Shown: positions 24,407-38,169 of the stretch, piece after piece | How positions within the stretch are numbered: position 1 is the first letter of the stretch | Layout: each line of letters opens with the position of its first letter | NCBI RefSeq assembly: GCF_002865645.1 | Contig: NW_020194628.1 | Coordinates: forward strand, 2,289,587 to 2,353,586 | Direction of reading: 5' to 3' | Length of the DNA: 64,000 nt | DNA from: Hyaloscypha bicolor E | Taxonomy: Eukaryota; Ascomycota; Leotiomycetes; Helotiales; Hyaloscyphaceae | Notes under the pieces: model-generated | Database searches by the model: none | Seen by the model: only the letters and a program-made list of their open reading frames with translations | Told to the model about the DNA's origin: nothing | Made by a program: the position numbers and the translations under genes

Positions 24407-27400
24407 GCCTAGTAAGTATAATTCGGGTTTTCGGGAAAAATATACTAGAAGTTATAATAGAGGATATAGAAAATACTATAGTAGCTATAATAATTAAGCT
24501 AAAATAAATAAAGAGTCTAGATAACTATATTCTAAAGAAAGTTAGTCTTAAGTATAATTAGAAAATATTACTTAAGTTAATATAGCCTATAATATAGATC
24601 TAGAACTAAAAGAATAAATTTACTATAAATATTATAGTAGAAATAAAAATAATAATATTAATTTAGAATATATCTATATTTCTTAATTCTATTACTTATT
24701 AATAGAAGAACTTATAAATTATAGATATACTTACTAATTTAATAAAAGATAATATAAAGAACTATTTAAGTCTAAATAAGAAAGTATTTCCTTTTTTCTT
24801 ACTAGTAAGTACTAGTAATTTAACTAAATTATTTCTTAAGTCTAAGAAAAAAAAATCAATTATAACTTAAATATTTGACCTATAAATATCTAGAGATTAA
24901 TAGGAAATATCTAGTTTACTAGATAAGAAAGAGAAAAGGAAACTAGCTAACCGGAATTTATATATAAAAGCAAGTTATATTTAGGAAATCTAAATAGCTA
25001 CTTTGCCTTAAAGGAAATTATATTAGAATTACTAATACTTTAGATTCTAGAATTAATAAATAGTACTAAGATTTAGCTATAAATAGTATTTCTATTAATA
25101 CTATAATAAATTTCTTATTAAAAAATAAAAAAAAAGAAATAGAAATAGCTAAAGAGGTTTTCCGAAAATAAATTAGAATAGAAGAAAAGCTATTTTATAT
25201 AAGAGGCTAGAAGAATACTATTCTAAAAAGTAATAAATAAGAAAATAGCCTAGATAAAAATATAGATATTAATATTTCCGGAAATAAACTAGATAAATTA
25301 GAAACTTAATATACTCTTAATTATAATAAGTATAGAATTCCTGAAGTTAATAATATTCTAATAAGGCTACTAAAGAAAATAACTATTCTATTCCTAAAAA
25401 CTTAGAAAGAAATAAGAATACTTATTAATATCTTAAAGATACCAGATCTAGCTATTATACTTTAGAACTAATAAATTAGAAATAATACTTCCTATCTTAC
25501 TATTTTATAAATAAGAAATACTATTATATTAAGTATAGTTAGATATATTAGAAGATTTATAAAACTGGCGGCTATAGCTTATATAATAGATAGAATATTT
25601 AAGGAATTAGAAATACTAGCTTAGATACTTAATACTAATAGAATTATTTAATTTAAAAATAATAGTATTAATATTCGAATATTACTAGCTTATAGATATA
25701 TTATATAATCTCTATATCTCTAATTTATATTTTAAGGACCTTAAGAAAGTATTAAATATAAAGAAATAATTAATATTAGAGCTAAAATTAATATTCTTTC
25801 TAAAAAGATCTCTAGAAGTATTAGTAAAGTAATATATAATATTATAGATTATTAAATATTTACTATTACTAAAATAGAATTTGGATTTATAAGAATAATA
25901 AAGCTTAAAGCTAAGATTATAAATAAAATAGGATATAAAAATATATTCTTTCTAATTAAAAAAGCTCTAAAAATCTTTTTTAGTTAATTATTTTTAGTAA
26001 AAATAAAAATAAATATTATATATAAGAGTAATAATTTATAAAATAGAAGATTTATTAACTCTAAAAATAACTAGAATACTTATACTATTATAATTATTTT
26101 ATTTTTAAAAAATATCAGGAAATAGAAAAAAGTAATAGTTTAAAAGTATTAAGTTTCTAGAATTAAAAAATTAAGTAATATAAAGCAAGAAACTAAAAAT
26201 AAAAAGGAAAAATAAAGCCTGGTATTATAACTAGTAATAATATTAGAAGAAATAGAAAAATACCAGGATTTTCTATAAATTCTTTTATTTTAGATTTAGG
26301 AGTTTAGGAAATTAATAATATTTTTAGAGAAACTAAAATAGAAAGGGCTTTAATTAGAATATTATTAAGAGTAATTCCGGACTTAATAGAAAAAAAAGAA
26401 AAAAAAAATTAAATAAAAATATTTCTAAAAAAGAAATAAAATAATATCTTCTAATAATAAAGAAATATATTTCTAAAACTAAGAAATATAAAACCCAAGA
26501 CTAGAAAGAATTCTAAAATATATAAGAGCTTAAGGAAAGTATATTAAAAAACCAGATAAAAAGGTAATCTCTATACTTAACTAGAAAGAAGCTAAGTAAA
26601 AAGATTATAAATTCTAAAGATTAGATAAAAAGAGTACTAGAGAAAATAATTATAGCTCTTAAAAAAATAAAAAAAATAATAGTTTATTTCTAGTTATAAA
26701 AGTATATAAAATAAAAAATAAAAAGATTTAACTAGTAAATACTAATAATAGAACTAGAGAAGGCTCTAGTAAATATCCAAACTAGTTTAAGAGATCTAAA
26801 GCTAGAGAATACCTATAGAAATATACTAGAAAATATAAGAACTATTTTTTATTAAAAATATTAGCTATTTTAAGAGATTTATAACTTATTCCGGAATGTC
26901 TTAAATAATTAGATATTAGTAACTAGCTCTAGGAAGAGGAACTAGCTATATTTCAAGAATTAATAATTAATTAAGAAAATATAATTATATTTAATTAGAA
27001 AGAAATAAAAAAAGTTTATAAGAATATTAGTTTACTTATTCTAATTAAGACTATTAAGTATAAGGCCTAGTAAGAGAAGAATTTCTTATATTTCAAAGCT
27101 CTAGTACTAGTAGTAATAAAAATACTATTAGAATACCTAAATTATAGAGTTTTTAAGAAATATAATAGACCTTACTAGAATTTATAGTTCTTAGTTATAT
27201 AAAAGGTTACTAGAACTTATAAACAAATTAATACTACTATAAAGATAAATTTAGTAATTCTATAAGATACTAATTTATTTCCGTTTATTAATAAGATCTC
27301 AGAGAAATTTACTAGATATACTTATATTTCTCTAATTAATTTCTTTTCCGGATATAATTAACTTATACTAGATACTTATAATAGAGATTTAATTATATTT

Positions 27401-27865
27401 ATAATACTTTTAAAACTATTAAGAATAACTATACTATCTTAGGAAGCTACTAATTCCGTTATATAATTTATATAAGTTATTATAATTATTCTAAAGAATC
27501 TATTTCTTAAAATTACTATACTATTTATTAATAATATTAGAGTTAAGAAACCTTATATAGACTATAATAAATAGCTTATTTTATTTGGAATTTAGCGTTT
27601 TATATTTAAATACTTTTAAAACCTAAATATAATCTTAAATAAAATTAAATAAGCCAGAACTAGTATTAAAGAAAAATTATAGTTTTATTATAATTATATA
27701 ATTATTATTAGCTTTATTTATAGAGTACTTAGAAAGAGCCCTTTAAGCTCAGAAATTACTAAGATCTTAAAATAGAAATATTATAATAATATAACTAAAA
27801 GTAAGGTATTTATTAGAATTATTATTTACTATTATATTTGAATTAAAGGCTTTATAATTATTACT
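24407..27865 (+). pseudogene. G2 gag to reverse transcriptase remnant
   Basis: The first 2.3 kb read as a basic, poorly conserved polyprotein. From about 27060 the gypsy reverse transcriptase is clear: an ISEKF block, then LINFFSGY where the family has LIDFFSGYD, then LPQGATNS-like sequence read as LSQEATNS, then FINN, where the family has F[IL]DD. So both catalytic Asp of the RT motif are Asn. L2 inserted just after the RT thumb, and the frame resumes at 39934. Confidence 0.78.
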
Positions 27866-28101
27866 AAATCTATTTATTTTTTTATTTTTTATTTTTTTTC
27901 CTTTTAATATACTTTATTAGTTTAGAACTATATAGTACGGCTAGCTAGCTAGCGTGTATCTCAGTAGCTAATATATAGGCCCAAAATCCAATATAGGTAT
28001 AATAAATAGTTGGGGACGTACCCCTAAAATAAAAACTTAAGGAAATAAAGAAAATGAATATAAATTGCAAATCCTTTCCTATTTCCTATTTCCCTTTTCC
28101 C

Positions 28102-31100
28102 CTATTCCCCCTCCCCTATTTCTACTCCTATTTCCTCCCCTATTTCCTCTCCTATTTCCTCCCCTATTTCTACCCCTATTTCTACTTCTTTTACTTTCAC
28201 GCTTCGGTCTATATGCCATTTTCTTATATATATACTAGTCTCTTTTAAGAATACTAGTATATTTAGTATACTAATCTCCGTATATAATAGAACTCATAGG
28301 TTAAAAGCACTAGCCTCCAAGCTATCCTTAAATAGACTAAATAGTCTAATTTGTTCCTCCTTATATAGCTCGTAATATAAAAGGAGGTGCTTTGCATTCT
28401 CAGTCTTCCCACATTTACATTTGTTATTAGACGCTATTTTTAGCCTATATAAATAGGACTTTATATATCCGTGGCCTAGCTTTAATTAGAAGAAGGTACT
28501 AGCTAGTAGCCTTAAAGTTCCTAAAAATAACTGTATTTTCTTGAATACTTTCTATAGATATATATTACTATATGATTCTAGCTAGGTCTTTGGTTTAGTA
28601 TAAGATTCTAAAAGTAGTCTATACTCTTATTTCTTAACTTTATTGATTTAGATCCCTAAAAAAGCAAAGGAGGTTTTTACTAATTCGGGGTTACCTAATA
28701 TAGGGGAAGTAGTACCTATTTTAGCTAGTATATCTGCTTCTTCGTTCCTAATTATATCTGTATGGCCTGGGATCCAGATTAGTTCTATACTAGCTCCTTT
28801 AGCTATAAGGGCTTTAGTGGCTAGTATAGCTCTAATCTATTAACTTTGTCCCGGCTTATTAGAAGAAGTTTTTAATCTTAGTAAACTAGCTTGGTTATTT
28901 ATATAGATATTATAAAGCTCCCCTCTCTTTACTTTACTACTAGCATATTTAATAGCTCTAGTAACGCCTTCTAGTTCTCTATTATAGACTATAGTACTAG
29001 TACCTATATTCTGGCTTTCTCTATATTTAGCTATAACCGGTATATAGGGAGTTTCGTAACTATAGACTACGAGTTCTAGGCCTATTTCAATTCCTTTTTG
29101 AGTTTGAGATCTATCTATATATATAGATAATATAAAGCTATTATTATATAAAGTCTTTAAATAGAGATTATATAATATAGCAGTCTCTTCCTTAGGCTGT
29201 CTTAATATAGTGATTTTATAAGGTACTTCTCTATTCCAGGGAGCAAAGTAAAAGTGTCTTATAATCTCTAAGTTCTTAGGGACTATAAGTTCCTTAATAG
29301 AATTAACTATAATTTCAATTTGGGACATTTTAGCCATATGATCTCGAACTAGATCTATATTTAGACTATAAATAGAGTCTATATTAGAGTCTACTAATTC
29401 TAATTACTTAGATCTTTGGAAGAACTTCTTAAACTCTAGTCTAATAGGATAATTTAGACTTAATTTAAGAATACAAAGAGCATATTAGTAATAACTATGG
29501 TTTAGCCTTATAATAGGTAAAAGTAAAGCTAATTCGACCTCTATAGGAATAATAAGAGCCGTTTTAAATACTCCTAAAGTTTTCCTTAAAGCTAGGTTCT
29601 AAATAGCTTATAAAGGCCTAATTTGAGCTTTATTTTCAGTCTTCTACCATAGTAAGGAACCATAGTCTATTATACTAGTAATATAGGCTAAATATAGCTA
29701 TCTAATTACAAATGGGAATAAACCACGTGATATATTCGTAAGTCTCTGAATCCTATAAAAGGCTTGTTTTGCTTTAGAAGTCCTATAAGCTATATATTCC
29801 TTAAATCTGAGATTCTCATTAAAATATATTCCTATTTACTTAACTACTTTACTAGGGGAAACTAGTTCCCTATTAGGTAGTTTTAAGCTAGGTTTATTCT
29901 TAGAATTATCGAAATAAATAAGCTCAGTCTTATCTATATTAAAGCTAATAGTATTTTTATTTCCTAGATTAACTATATCCTTTACTTCCCGCTCTAAAGT
30001 CTTAGTATTCTTTTTAAGGCTATTAGAAGCAGTAATAAGGGTTATATTATCTAAATAGGACTTAAAACTAACGTTTACTAATTTAAATAGATCTCGGATA
30101 TAGATCAGGAATAGTATAGGTAATATAGGACTCTCTTATAAAATGCTAGTAAGTATAGACTTAAATACTTCTATACTATTATTAAAAGCTAGTCTTAATA
30201 CTTGGTTATCTAGGAACGATAATACCCAGAAAATAAGGCTAGTAGGTAGTAATAAACTAATTATAATCTATAATAGCCTATTCTTAGACACGTGATTAAA
30301 GACACCTTTAATATCTAGGAAGAAAGTAATAGTTTTCAGCTTATAGAACTTATTAGTCTCTACTTCATTCTATAGTAATAAAACAGTATTAATAGCTAAT
30401 TTATATAGCCTATCTCCCATTTAGGAAGAGTATAATAGGTTACTAGTCTTGGCTAAATAACTAAGTCTCTTAGCTAATATTCTCTCAGAAACCTTCCCTA
30501 AGTAATTAAGTAAGGAAATAACTCAATATACTTTAGGTAAGAAATAGTTTGGTTTTCCTGATTTCTTTAAAATAAAGCCAGTAGCTTATTTCCAGACTTT
30601 AGGGTAGTATCCCTTATTAATAAATAAGAAATATAGCCTATAAAAAATGTCTGAAGTAGCTTTATAAGTATGAACTATAATCTCTTAAGTAACTAAGTCT
30701 GGTCCTGGGGTTTTCCCCTTTATCTTAGAGATATATACTTATTCTAGCTCTATTCTAGATAGAATAGGCCAGTTTCACTTTAAACTAGGCCTATAGTTTA
30801 TTAGGCTAATAGGCTCAGTATTAGGGGGTAATGGGAAAAGCTTAGCTCTAAAGATATTATACTTCTCTTAGAAAATCGACTTTAAATTACTATTACTACT
30901 ATTACTATTATTTTTATTATTACTATTTAAAATACTAGGGATCGGTTCATATAAGGTATCTTTAATATATTTCATAGCTTTAAAAATCGACTAGGAGTCT
31001 TTATTCTCTAAGAACTTATTCCAATATACTAGCTTAGTACCTTTAATAGTAATAAAGTAGGTATTCTTTGCATTTTGGAGTTCTTATTTATAAAAAGTAT

Positions 31101-31285
31101 ACCCTAAGGCTTTAGACTTATAGCTATAATATAGTATTAATTTACGTAAAGTCTTTAAGTCCTCATTTTACTAGGGTTTAGAATATAGACTAATAGTAGA
31201 TTTTGGAATACTATTACTAGCCATATTCACTATTCTATTAGTAAAGCCTTTAGCTAATAGGTCTAATTTATGGTTTCTAGGTATA
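28102..31285 (-). pseudogene. L2 ORF2, 3' part: RT, RNase H and C-terminus
   Basis: Reverse transcriptase (about 30700-29850, active site YLDN) and RNase H (open at 28840-29337) match L1 and L3. The C-terminal GEEI tandem is short. A trinucleotide-like ACT/TTA expansion at about 30885-30930 lies between the endonuclease and RT regions. Together with the 5' piece the frame is not a multiple of three, so L2 has at least one net indel. Confidence 0.82.
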
Positions 31286-31518
31286 TTTTTTTTTTTTTTT
31301 TTTTTTTTCCTTTTAACGTGCTTTATTAGTTTAGAACTATATAGCACGGCTAGCTAAGCTAGCGTGAGTCTCAGTAGCTTATATACAGGCCCAAATTCCA
31401 ATATAGGTAGTAAATAGTTAGGGACATATTCCTAAAACAAAAACTTAAGAAAATAAAGAAAAAATGAGTATAAATCATAATTCCTCCCCTACTTCCTATT
31501 TCCCTTTTCCCTTTTTCC

Positions 31519-34500
31519 CTATTTCCCTTCTCCTATTTCCTCCCCTATTTCCTCTCCTATTTCCTCCCCTATTTCCTCCCCTATTTCCTCCCTTATTTCT
31601 ACTTCTTCTACTTCTTCCACTTCTTCTACTTCTTCTACTTCTTCCACTTCTTCCACTTCTTCCACTTCTTCCACTTCTTCCACTTCTTCTACTTCCACGC
31701 TTTGCTCAATATGCCATTTTCTTATATATATACTAGTTTCTTTTAAGAATACTAGTATATTTAATATCCTAATTTCCGTATATAATAGTAGTCATAGGTT
31801 AAAAGTACTAGCTTCCAAGCTCCCTTTAAATAGACTAAATAGTCTAAGTCATTCCTCCCTATATAGCATATAGTATAAAAGGAAGTGCTTTGCATTCTTA
31901 GTCTTTCCATATTTGCATTTATTATTAGACATTATATTTAGCCTATATAAATAGGACTTTAAATATCCGTGGCCTAGCTTTAGCTAGAAGAAGGCACTAG
32001 CTAGGGGCCTAAAAGTTCCTAAAAGTAGGTTTATCTTTCTAGATACTTTCCACGGATATATATTACTATATAATTCTAGCTAGGTTTTTAGTTTAGTATA
32101 AGATTCTAAAAGTAGTCTATACTCTAGTTTCTTAACTTTATTAATTTTAATCCCTAGGAAAACAAAAGAGGTTTTTACTAATTCAGGTTCTAATATAGGA
32201 GAAGTAGTACCTAGCTTAGCTAGTTCGTCTACTTCTTTATTCCCTATTATATCTATATGCCCTAGAACCCAGATTAGTTCTATATTAGCTCCTTTAGCTT
32301 TAAGGGCCTTAGTAGCTAGTATAGCTCTAATCTATTAACTTTGTCCTAGCTTATTAAAAGGAGTTTTTAATCTTAGTAAACCAGCTTAGTTATCTATAAA
32401 GATATTAAAAAGCTCCCCTTTCTTTACTTTACTACTAGCATACTCAATAGCCCTAGTAACGCCTTCTAGTTCTCTATTATAGACTATAGCACTAGCTCCT
32501 ATATTCTGGCTTTCTCTATATTTAGCTATGACCGGAATATAAGGGGTTTCATAACTATAAACTACGAGCCCTAGGCCTACTCCAAGTCCTTTTTCAGTTT
32601 GAGATCTATCTATATATATAAATAATATAAAGCTATTATTATATAAAGTCTTTAGATAGAAGTTATATAATATAATAATCTCTTCCTTTAGCTCTTTTAA
32701 TATAGTGATTTTATAAGGCACTTCTCTATCCCAAGAAGCAAAATAAAAGTGTCTTATAGTCTCTAGGTCTTTAGGATCTATTAGATTACTAATAGAGTCC
32801 ACTATAGTTTCTACTTGAGACTTTTTAGCCATGCGATTTCGCTTTAGATTAGTATTTAGACTATAAATAGAGTCTATATCAGATTCTACTAGTTCTAAAT
32901 TACGGGATCTTTAGAAAAACTTCTCGAACTCTAGTCTAATAGGGTATTTTAAACTTAGTTTAAGAATACGGAAGGCATATTAACGTCAACTATGATTTAG
33001 CCTTATAATAGGTGAAACTAAAGCTAATTTGACCTCTATAGGAATAATAGGAGCAGTTTTAAATACTCCTAGGGTTTTCCTTAGGACTAGGTTTTAAATC
33101 GCCTATAAAGGCCGAATTTGAGCTTTACTTTTAGTCTTCCACTATAGTATAGAACCATAGTCTATTATACTAGTAATACAGGCTAAATATAGCTATCTAA
33201 TTACAAAAGAGAATAAGCCACGCGATATATTCATAAGTCTCTATACCCTATAAAAGGCTTGTTTTGCTTTAGAAGCCCTATAGGCTATATGTTCCTTAAA
33301 TCTGAGATTTTCATTGAAATAGATCCCTAGCCATTTAACTACTTTACTAGGGGAAACTAGTTCCCTATTAGGTAGTTTTAGACTAGGCTTATTTTTGGAA
33401 TTATTAAAATAAATAAGCTCTGTTTTATCTATATTAAAGCTAATAACATTCTTTTTCCCTAAATCGACTATATCCTTTACTTCTCTTTCTAGAGTCTTAA
33501 TGTTTTTCTTTAGACTTTTAGAAGTAGTAGTAAGGGATATATTATCTAAATAGGATCTGAATTTAATATTTACTAACTTAAATAAGTCTCGGATATAGAT
33601 AAGGAATAGTATAGGGGATATAGGGCTGCCTTATAGAATGCTAGTAAGTATAGACCTAAATACTTTAATACTATTATTAAAAGCTAGTCGTAATACTCGG
33701 TTATCTAGGAATAATAATACCTATAGAATAAGGCTAGTAGGTAGTAATAAACTAATTATAATCTATAATAGCCTATTCTTGGACACGTGATTAAAGGCGC
33801 CTTTAATATCTAGGAAAAGAGTACTAGTTTTTAGCTTATAGGACTTATTTAATTCTATTTCATTTTATAATAATAAAGCAGTATTAATAGCTAACTTATG
33901 AAGCCTACCTCCCATTTGGGAGTAATATAGTAGGTCACTAGTCTCGGCTAAATAGCTAAGTCGCCTAGCTAGTATTTTCTCAGAAACCTTCCCTAAGTAA
34001 TTAAGTAGGGAAATAACTCAATATGCTTTAGGTAGGAAATAGTTTGGTTTCCCTGATTTCTTTAGAATAAAGCCAGTAGCTTATTTCCAGACTTTAGGGT
34101 AGTATCCCTTATTAATAAATAAGGAGTATAGCCTATAAAAGATATCTGGAGAAGCTTTATAAGCATGAACTATAATCTCTTAAGTAACTAAGTCTAGTCC
34201 AGGGGTTTTCCCCTTTATCTTAGAAATACAGGCTTATTCTAGCTCTATTTTAGACAAAATAGGCCAGTCTTACTTTGAGCTAGACCTATAATTTATTAAA
34301 CTAGTAGGCTCAGTAATAGGGAATAGTAGGAAAAGCACAGTTCTAAAGATATTACACTTCTCTTGGAAAGTCGATTTTAGCTCATTTAAACTATTATCTA
34401 AGATACTAGAAATAGGTTAATATATAATATCTTTAGTATATTTTATAGCTTTAAAAATCGACTGGGGGTCTTTATTCTCTAAGAACTTATTCCAGTGCAC

Positions 34501-35565
34501 TAGCTTAGTACTCTTAATAGTATTAAAATAAGTATTTTTTACATTTTGGAGTTCTTATTTATAGAGAGTATACCCTAAAGCTTTAGACTTATAACTATAG
34601 TATAGCATTGATTTACGTAAGGTCTTTAAGTCCTCATTTCACCAGGGTTTAGAATACGGACTAGTAGTAGATTTTGGAATACTATTACTAGCTACTTCCA
34701 CTATTTTATTAGTAAAGTCTTCTACTAATAGGTCTAGTTCATGGTTTCCAGGTATACTAGTAAGTAGAAAGGGCATATTCTCAAGGCTATTAATAAGGTA
34801 GCTTGTAAATTTAGCCCAGTCCGCTTTCTTAGTATTAAATCTGACTGGATTAGAACTAGAGCTATAAGTCGACTTACTAATAGTAAATAGAACCCCGAAG
34901 TAATTAGAACCTAAGTCTGGTAATACTTGCCAGTCTTTAATCTTAGTTACTATTCCACTAGTAATAAAACTTAAGTCTAATACGGAAGAAATAAATATAT
35001 TAGGTCTATAGAAGATACCTTCCCCTAGTTTATTTAATAGCCTTAGAGAATAATTCTCTATATAGCTAATTAAATAAACTACATGACTATTTTAAGATTT
35101 AAGGGAATCCCACCAAGGATAATATATATTAAAATCACCTAGTAATAGAGAGCTATTATAGAGAGTAGTAAGTAAGATATTCTCTCTTAATATAGTTAAT
35201 ATACTATTAGGGTCTTCTAGATAAATTGCATTATAGAAATTAATTAGCTATATTTTTAGTGCACCTAGACTTAAGTCTATAATTAAGTAATTAGGATTAC
35301 TTAGTAAGTTTGAGGCTAGACTAGCTTGTAGTTCGCGAGCTATATAAAATAGGGTTCTAGGCCTCAGGATACCGTAATTCGGGAATATTTGGAAATAGCT
35401 AGAGTATATAATAGAATAATATTCCCGATTATTATTCCCTGCTATTACCTAAGGCTCCTGGATTACTAGGACTTTAATATCTAGTTCTATAGCTATTTAT
35501 AAGACGTTTTTAGTAGTAGAGCTATTATAATTCACATTAACTTATAGTACTTTAATATAGCTACT
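31519..35565 (-). pseudogene. L3 ORF2: endonuclease, RT and RNase H
   Basis: 1,349 codons, starting MSSYIKVL at 35565 inside the overlap ATGAGTAG with the ORF1 stop. The endonuclease shows LGDFNIYYP and a conserved SNPVRF region. RT shows FLDIKGAFNHV, where the second half keeps His, and YLDN at about 33541-33555. RNase H is open at 32386-32832 and carries an IYID block, a family YTDG turned to YID, plus ELEGVTRAIEYAS. The enzyme would nick DNA, reverse-transcribe and remove RNA. Reading stays in frame despite RIP stops. Confidence 0.88.
31530..31690 (-). repeat. L3 C-terminal coding minisatellites (GEEI and EEV)
   Basis: About six 12-bp GEEI units are followed (plus-strand order) by about ten 9-bp units TTCTTCCAC/TTCTTCTAC, encoding EEV on the minus strand. 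L1, L2 and L4 have at most three of the 9-bp units. The plus-strand Leu/Pro-rich open frame over it is a shadow. Confidence 0.9.
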
Positions 35566-37195
35566 CATTAATAGTAATAGTAGGAATCATAGTAGTAGTA
35601 GCTTTTTTAATTACTAAGTAAACCTCACATAGCTTAGAACTAGCTAAGTAGGCAGTACTTAAGTAATTAGAGCATTTAGTAGTCACGTGAGGGCATTTTT
35701 TACCCTTCTTCTTATAAATAGAGCAAAAATGGTTCTCAGTCACGTGACCCTCACTATATAGTAAGCACTTAGGTTCCTTTTTGCAAATAGAATCTAAGTG
35801 CCCGTACCCTACACACCTAGTGCACTATATAATACTAGAAATAGTATGGTATTTTACTACTTTAGTAGAGATCCCGGCTATAAGAAGTCTATTTTTAATA
35901 GCTCTATTAGCTTGAATCTCGGTAGGAAATGCCACTACTACTAAACCGGCTCGCTAGAGGCCTGAATCTCTTTTCTCCTTAGAAGTAGCCTAATAGGGCT
36001 AGCTAATAGGCTCTAGTCCCTTATTAAAGGTCTTGATTTCTTCTAGAACTAAGTCTATTCCTTCGGGTATATTGAACTCACGAATAGGTAGACCGTGAAT
36101 AATAACTTTATACTAAGGTTCTCCTTTTTATATACTTGTAACTAAGGGAAGCACCCCCTTTATAATAGCTTAATTTTGAACCAGAAAGTCAGAGTTGAAT
36201 TCGGGAGTAATATTAACTATAATATTACTCTTTAAGGAAAGAGAAACCATAGAGATTACTAGTTCCTTGATTCCCTTAGAGCAGAAAGCAGTATTAAGCA
36301 AATTACGAGTTGAAATAGGAGAGAACAAGCTAGCCTGCTCTATATAAGCTAGTAGGAAGGTGCATTTCCTAGAGAGAGCTATAAATCTGGTATCACGAGC
36401 ACCAGAACTACTAGTATCACGTGCACTGGGTGGTTTATTAGTGCCACGAGTACTACCGCCATTAGTAAGTATACTAGGGCCTTTTCCTCCCTAATTTTTA
36501 GACTTAGTATATAATACTAAAGTCCAGTCCTTTTCCGAGTGTGATTCCGAGTGTGTTTGTGGTTCTTGAGTAGCGATTTTAGCCCAAGTAAGCTTTTCGG
36601 AGGTAGTTTTAGCTTGAGTAGCTAGCTTGGCTTGAGTTCTTGACTGAATTTCGATCCGTTTAGTGGCATTTTCGAGGTTCGCTACCTATAAAGCTAGTAA
36701 AGTACTAGTATGGCGAATACGGCCGAATTCTGTGTATTCCCTGAAGATTTCTACTAAATCTAGTAGTCGAGATTACTAGTCATGTGACGGGGTAATAGTA
36801 ATGGCTTTGACTATTAAGTCCCGGGCTTAACGAATCAGTAATTTAGCTTTATTCAAAGCTTGATTTTGGTATTAGTAGTAGTTTCCGTGGTTTTAGTATT
36901 CCTTATTAATATCGCTATTAATATCGCTCGCGCTAGGGCCACGCTTTAGCCCGTTCTGGAGGCGGCTCAGTCAAGCCGCACTAGCTGAATTAGGCTGAGG
37001 AAAAGGGGCTGCGAGTTCGTCTGAAGAGATGGGATTTATAACTAAATCAAATGCGAATTGAGCTCCCTGGCTAAACCGGGCTAGTAGGGAGCTAGTAGGT
37101 AGCTCTAGTTCCTTGCTAGGGCCCTCTGGAAGCTCTCCGAGCTCTTGAAAGTCGATGGGAGGGGGGCTAGAGCCCGGGGGGTCAGGGGGGGCCAT
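35558..37195 (-). pseudogene. L3 ORF1 (gag-like, zinc-knuckle) with few lesions
   Basis: 546 codons including the stop (TAG at 35558-35560). The first 74 codons are open (36971-37195), Pro/Ser-rich at the start. The last 60 are open too (35561-35743) and still show parts of Cys/His knuckles: HFCSIYKKKGKKCPH and KCSNY, with two Cys now Tyr. ORF1 of this clade forms the RNA particle. ORF2 starts within the last codons (overlap ATGAGTAG), suggesting reinitiation or coupled translation. Confidence 0.85.
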
Positions 37196-37355
37196 TTAGC
37201 CTGTTCTAGCTCTACTTATAGTAGGTTCTAGAGCCTGGGGCCAAAGGGCTAAGGTGTATTGAGTGAGTTCTGAGGGTGAGTGAAGTGTGAGTGTGAAAGT
37301 AAGGGGGGTAGAAAACCGGAAAAAAGTTGATTCAGTATTTGGTTTCTAGATATAC

Positions 37356-38169
37356 TAGTAAGTAGAAAGGGCATATTATTAAGGCTACTAATAAGGTAGC
37401 TTATAAATTTAGCCTAGTTCGCTTTCCTAGTATTAAATCTGACTGGATTAGAACTAGAGCTATAAGTCGACTTACTAATAGTAAATAGTACCCCAAAGTA
37501 ATTAGAACCTAAGTCTAGTAGTACTTACTAGTCTTTAATCTTAGTTACTATTTCACTAGTAGCAAAACTTAAGTCTAATATAAAAGGAGTAGATATATTA
37601 GATCTATAGAAGATATTTTTCCCTATTTTATTTAATAGCCTTAGAAAATAGCTCTCTATATAGCTAATTAAATAGATTATATAACTGCTTTAAGGCCTTA
37701 GGAGATCCCACTAAGGATAATATATATTAAAATCGCCTAGTAATAAAGAGCTATTAAAGAAAATAATAGGTAAAATGTCCTCTCTTAATATAGTTAATAT
37801 ATTATTAGAGTTTTCTAAGTGAATTATATTATAGAAATTAATTAGCTGCATTTTTAGTATACCTAAACTTAAGTCTATAATTAGGTAATCTGGATTACTT
37901 AGTGAGTTTTGAGCTAGGCTAGCCTGTAATTCATGGGCTACATAAATTAAGGTTCTAGGTTTCAAGGTATAATAATTCGGGAGTATTTAATAATAGCTCG
38001 AGTATATAATAGAATAATATTTCCGATTATTACTATCCCTTACTATTACCCATAGTTCCTGGATTACTAGGACTTTAATATCCAATTCTATAGCTATTTA
38101 CAAGACGTTTTTAGTAGTAGTTCCATTACGATTCACATTAAATTATAGTACTTTTACGTAGTTACTTAT
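37356..38169 (-). pseudogene. L2 ORF2, 5' part: endonuclease domain
   Basis: Endonuclease-like sequence with LGDFNIYYP (near 37730) continues into 31285 across L3. An 84-residue open patch (37711-37965) belongs to it. The initiator region reads ATAAGTAAC, so the ORF2 start codon is lost. Confidence 0.8.

Larger units (their letters stand above)
31286..37340 (-). mobile_element. LINE L3: youngest full-length Tad1-like element, nested in L2
   Basis: 6.05 kb. On the plus strand it begins with an uninterrupted run of 23 T (31286-31308), the poly(A) tail. The target duplication TGGTTTCTAGRTATA is at 31271-31285 and 37341-37355. It keeps far more CpA/TpG than L1 or L2, and both ORFs keep their length in frame. 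It is still dead: many TAA/TAG codons interrupt both ORFs. Confidence 0.92.
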
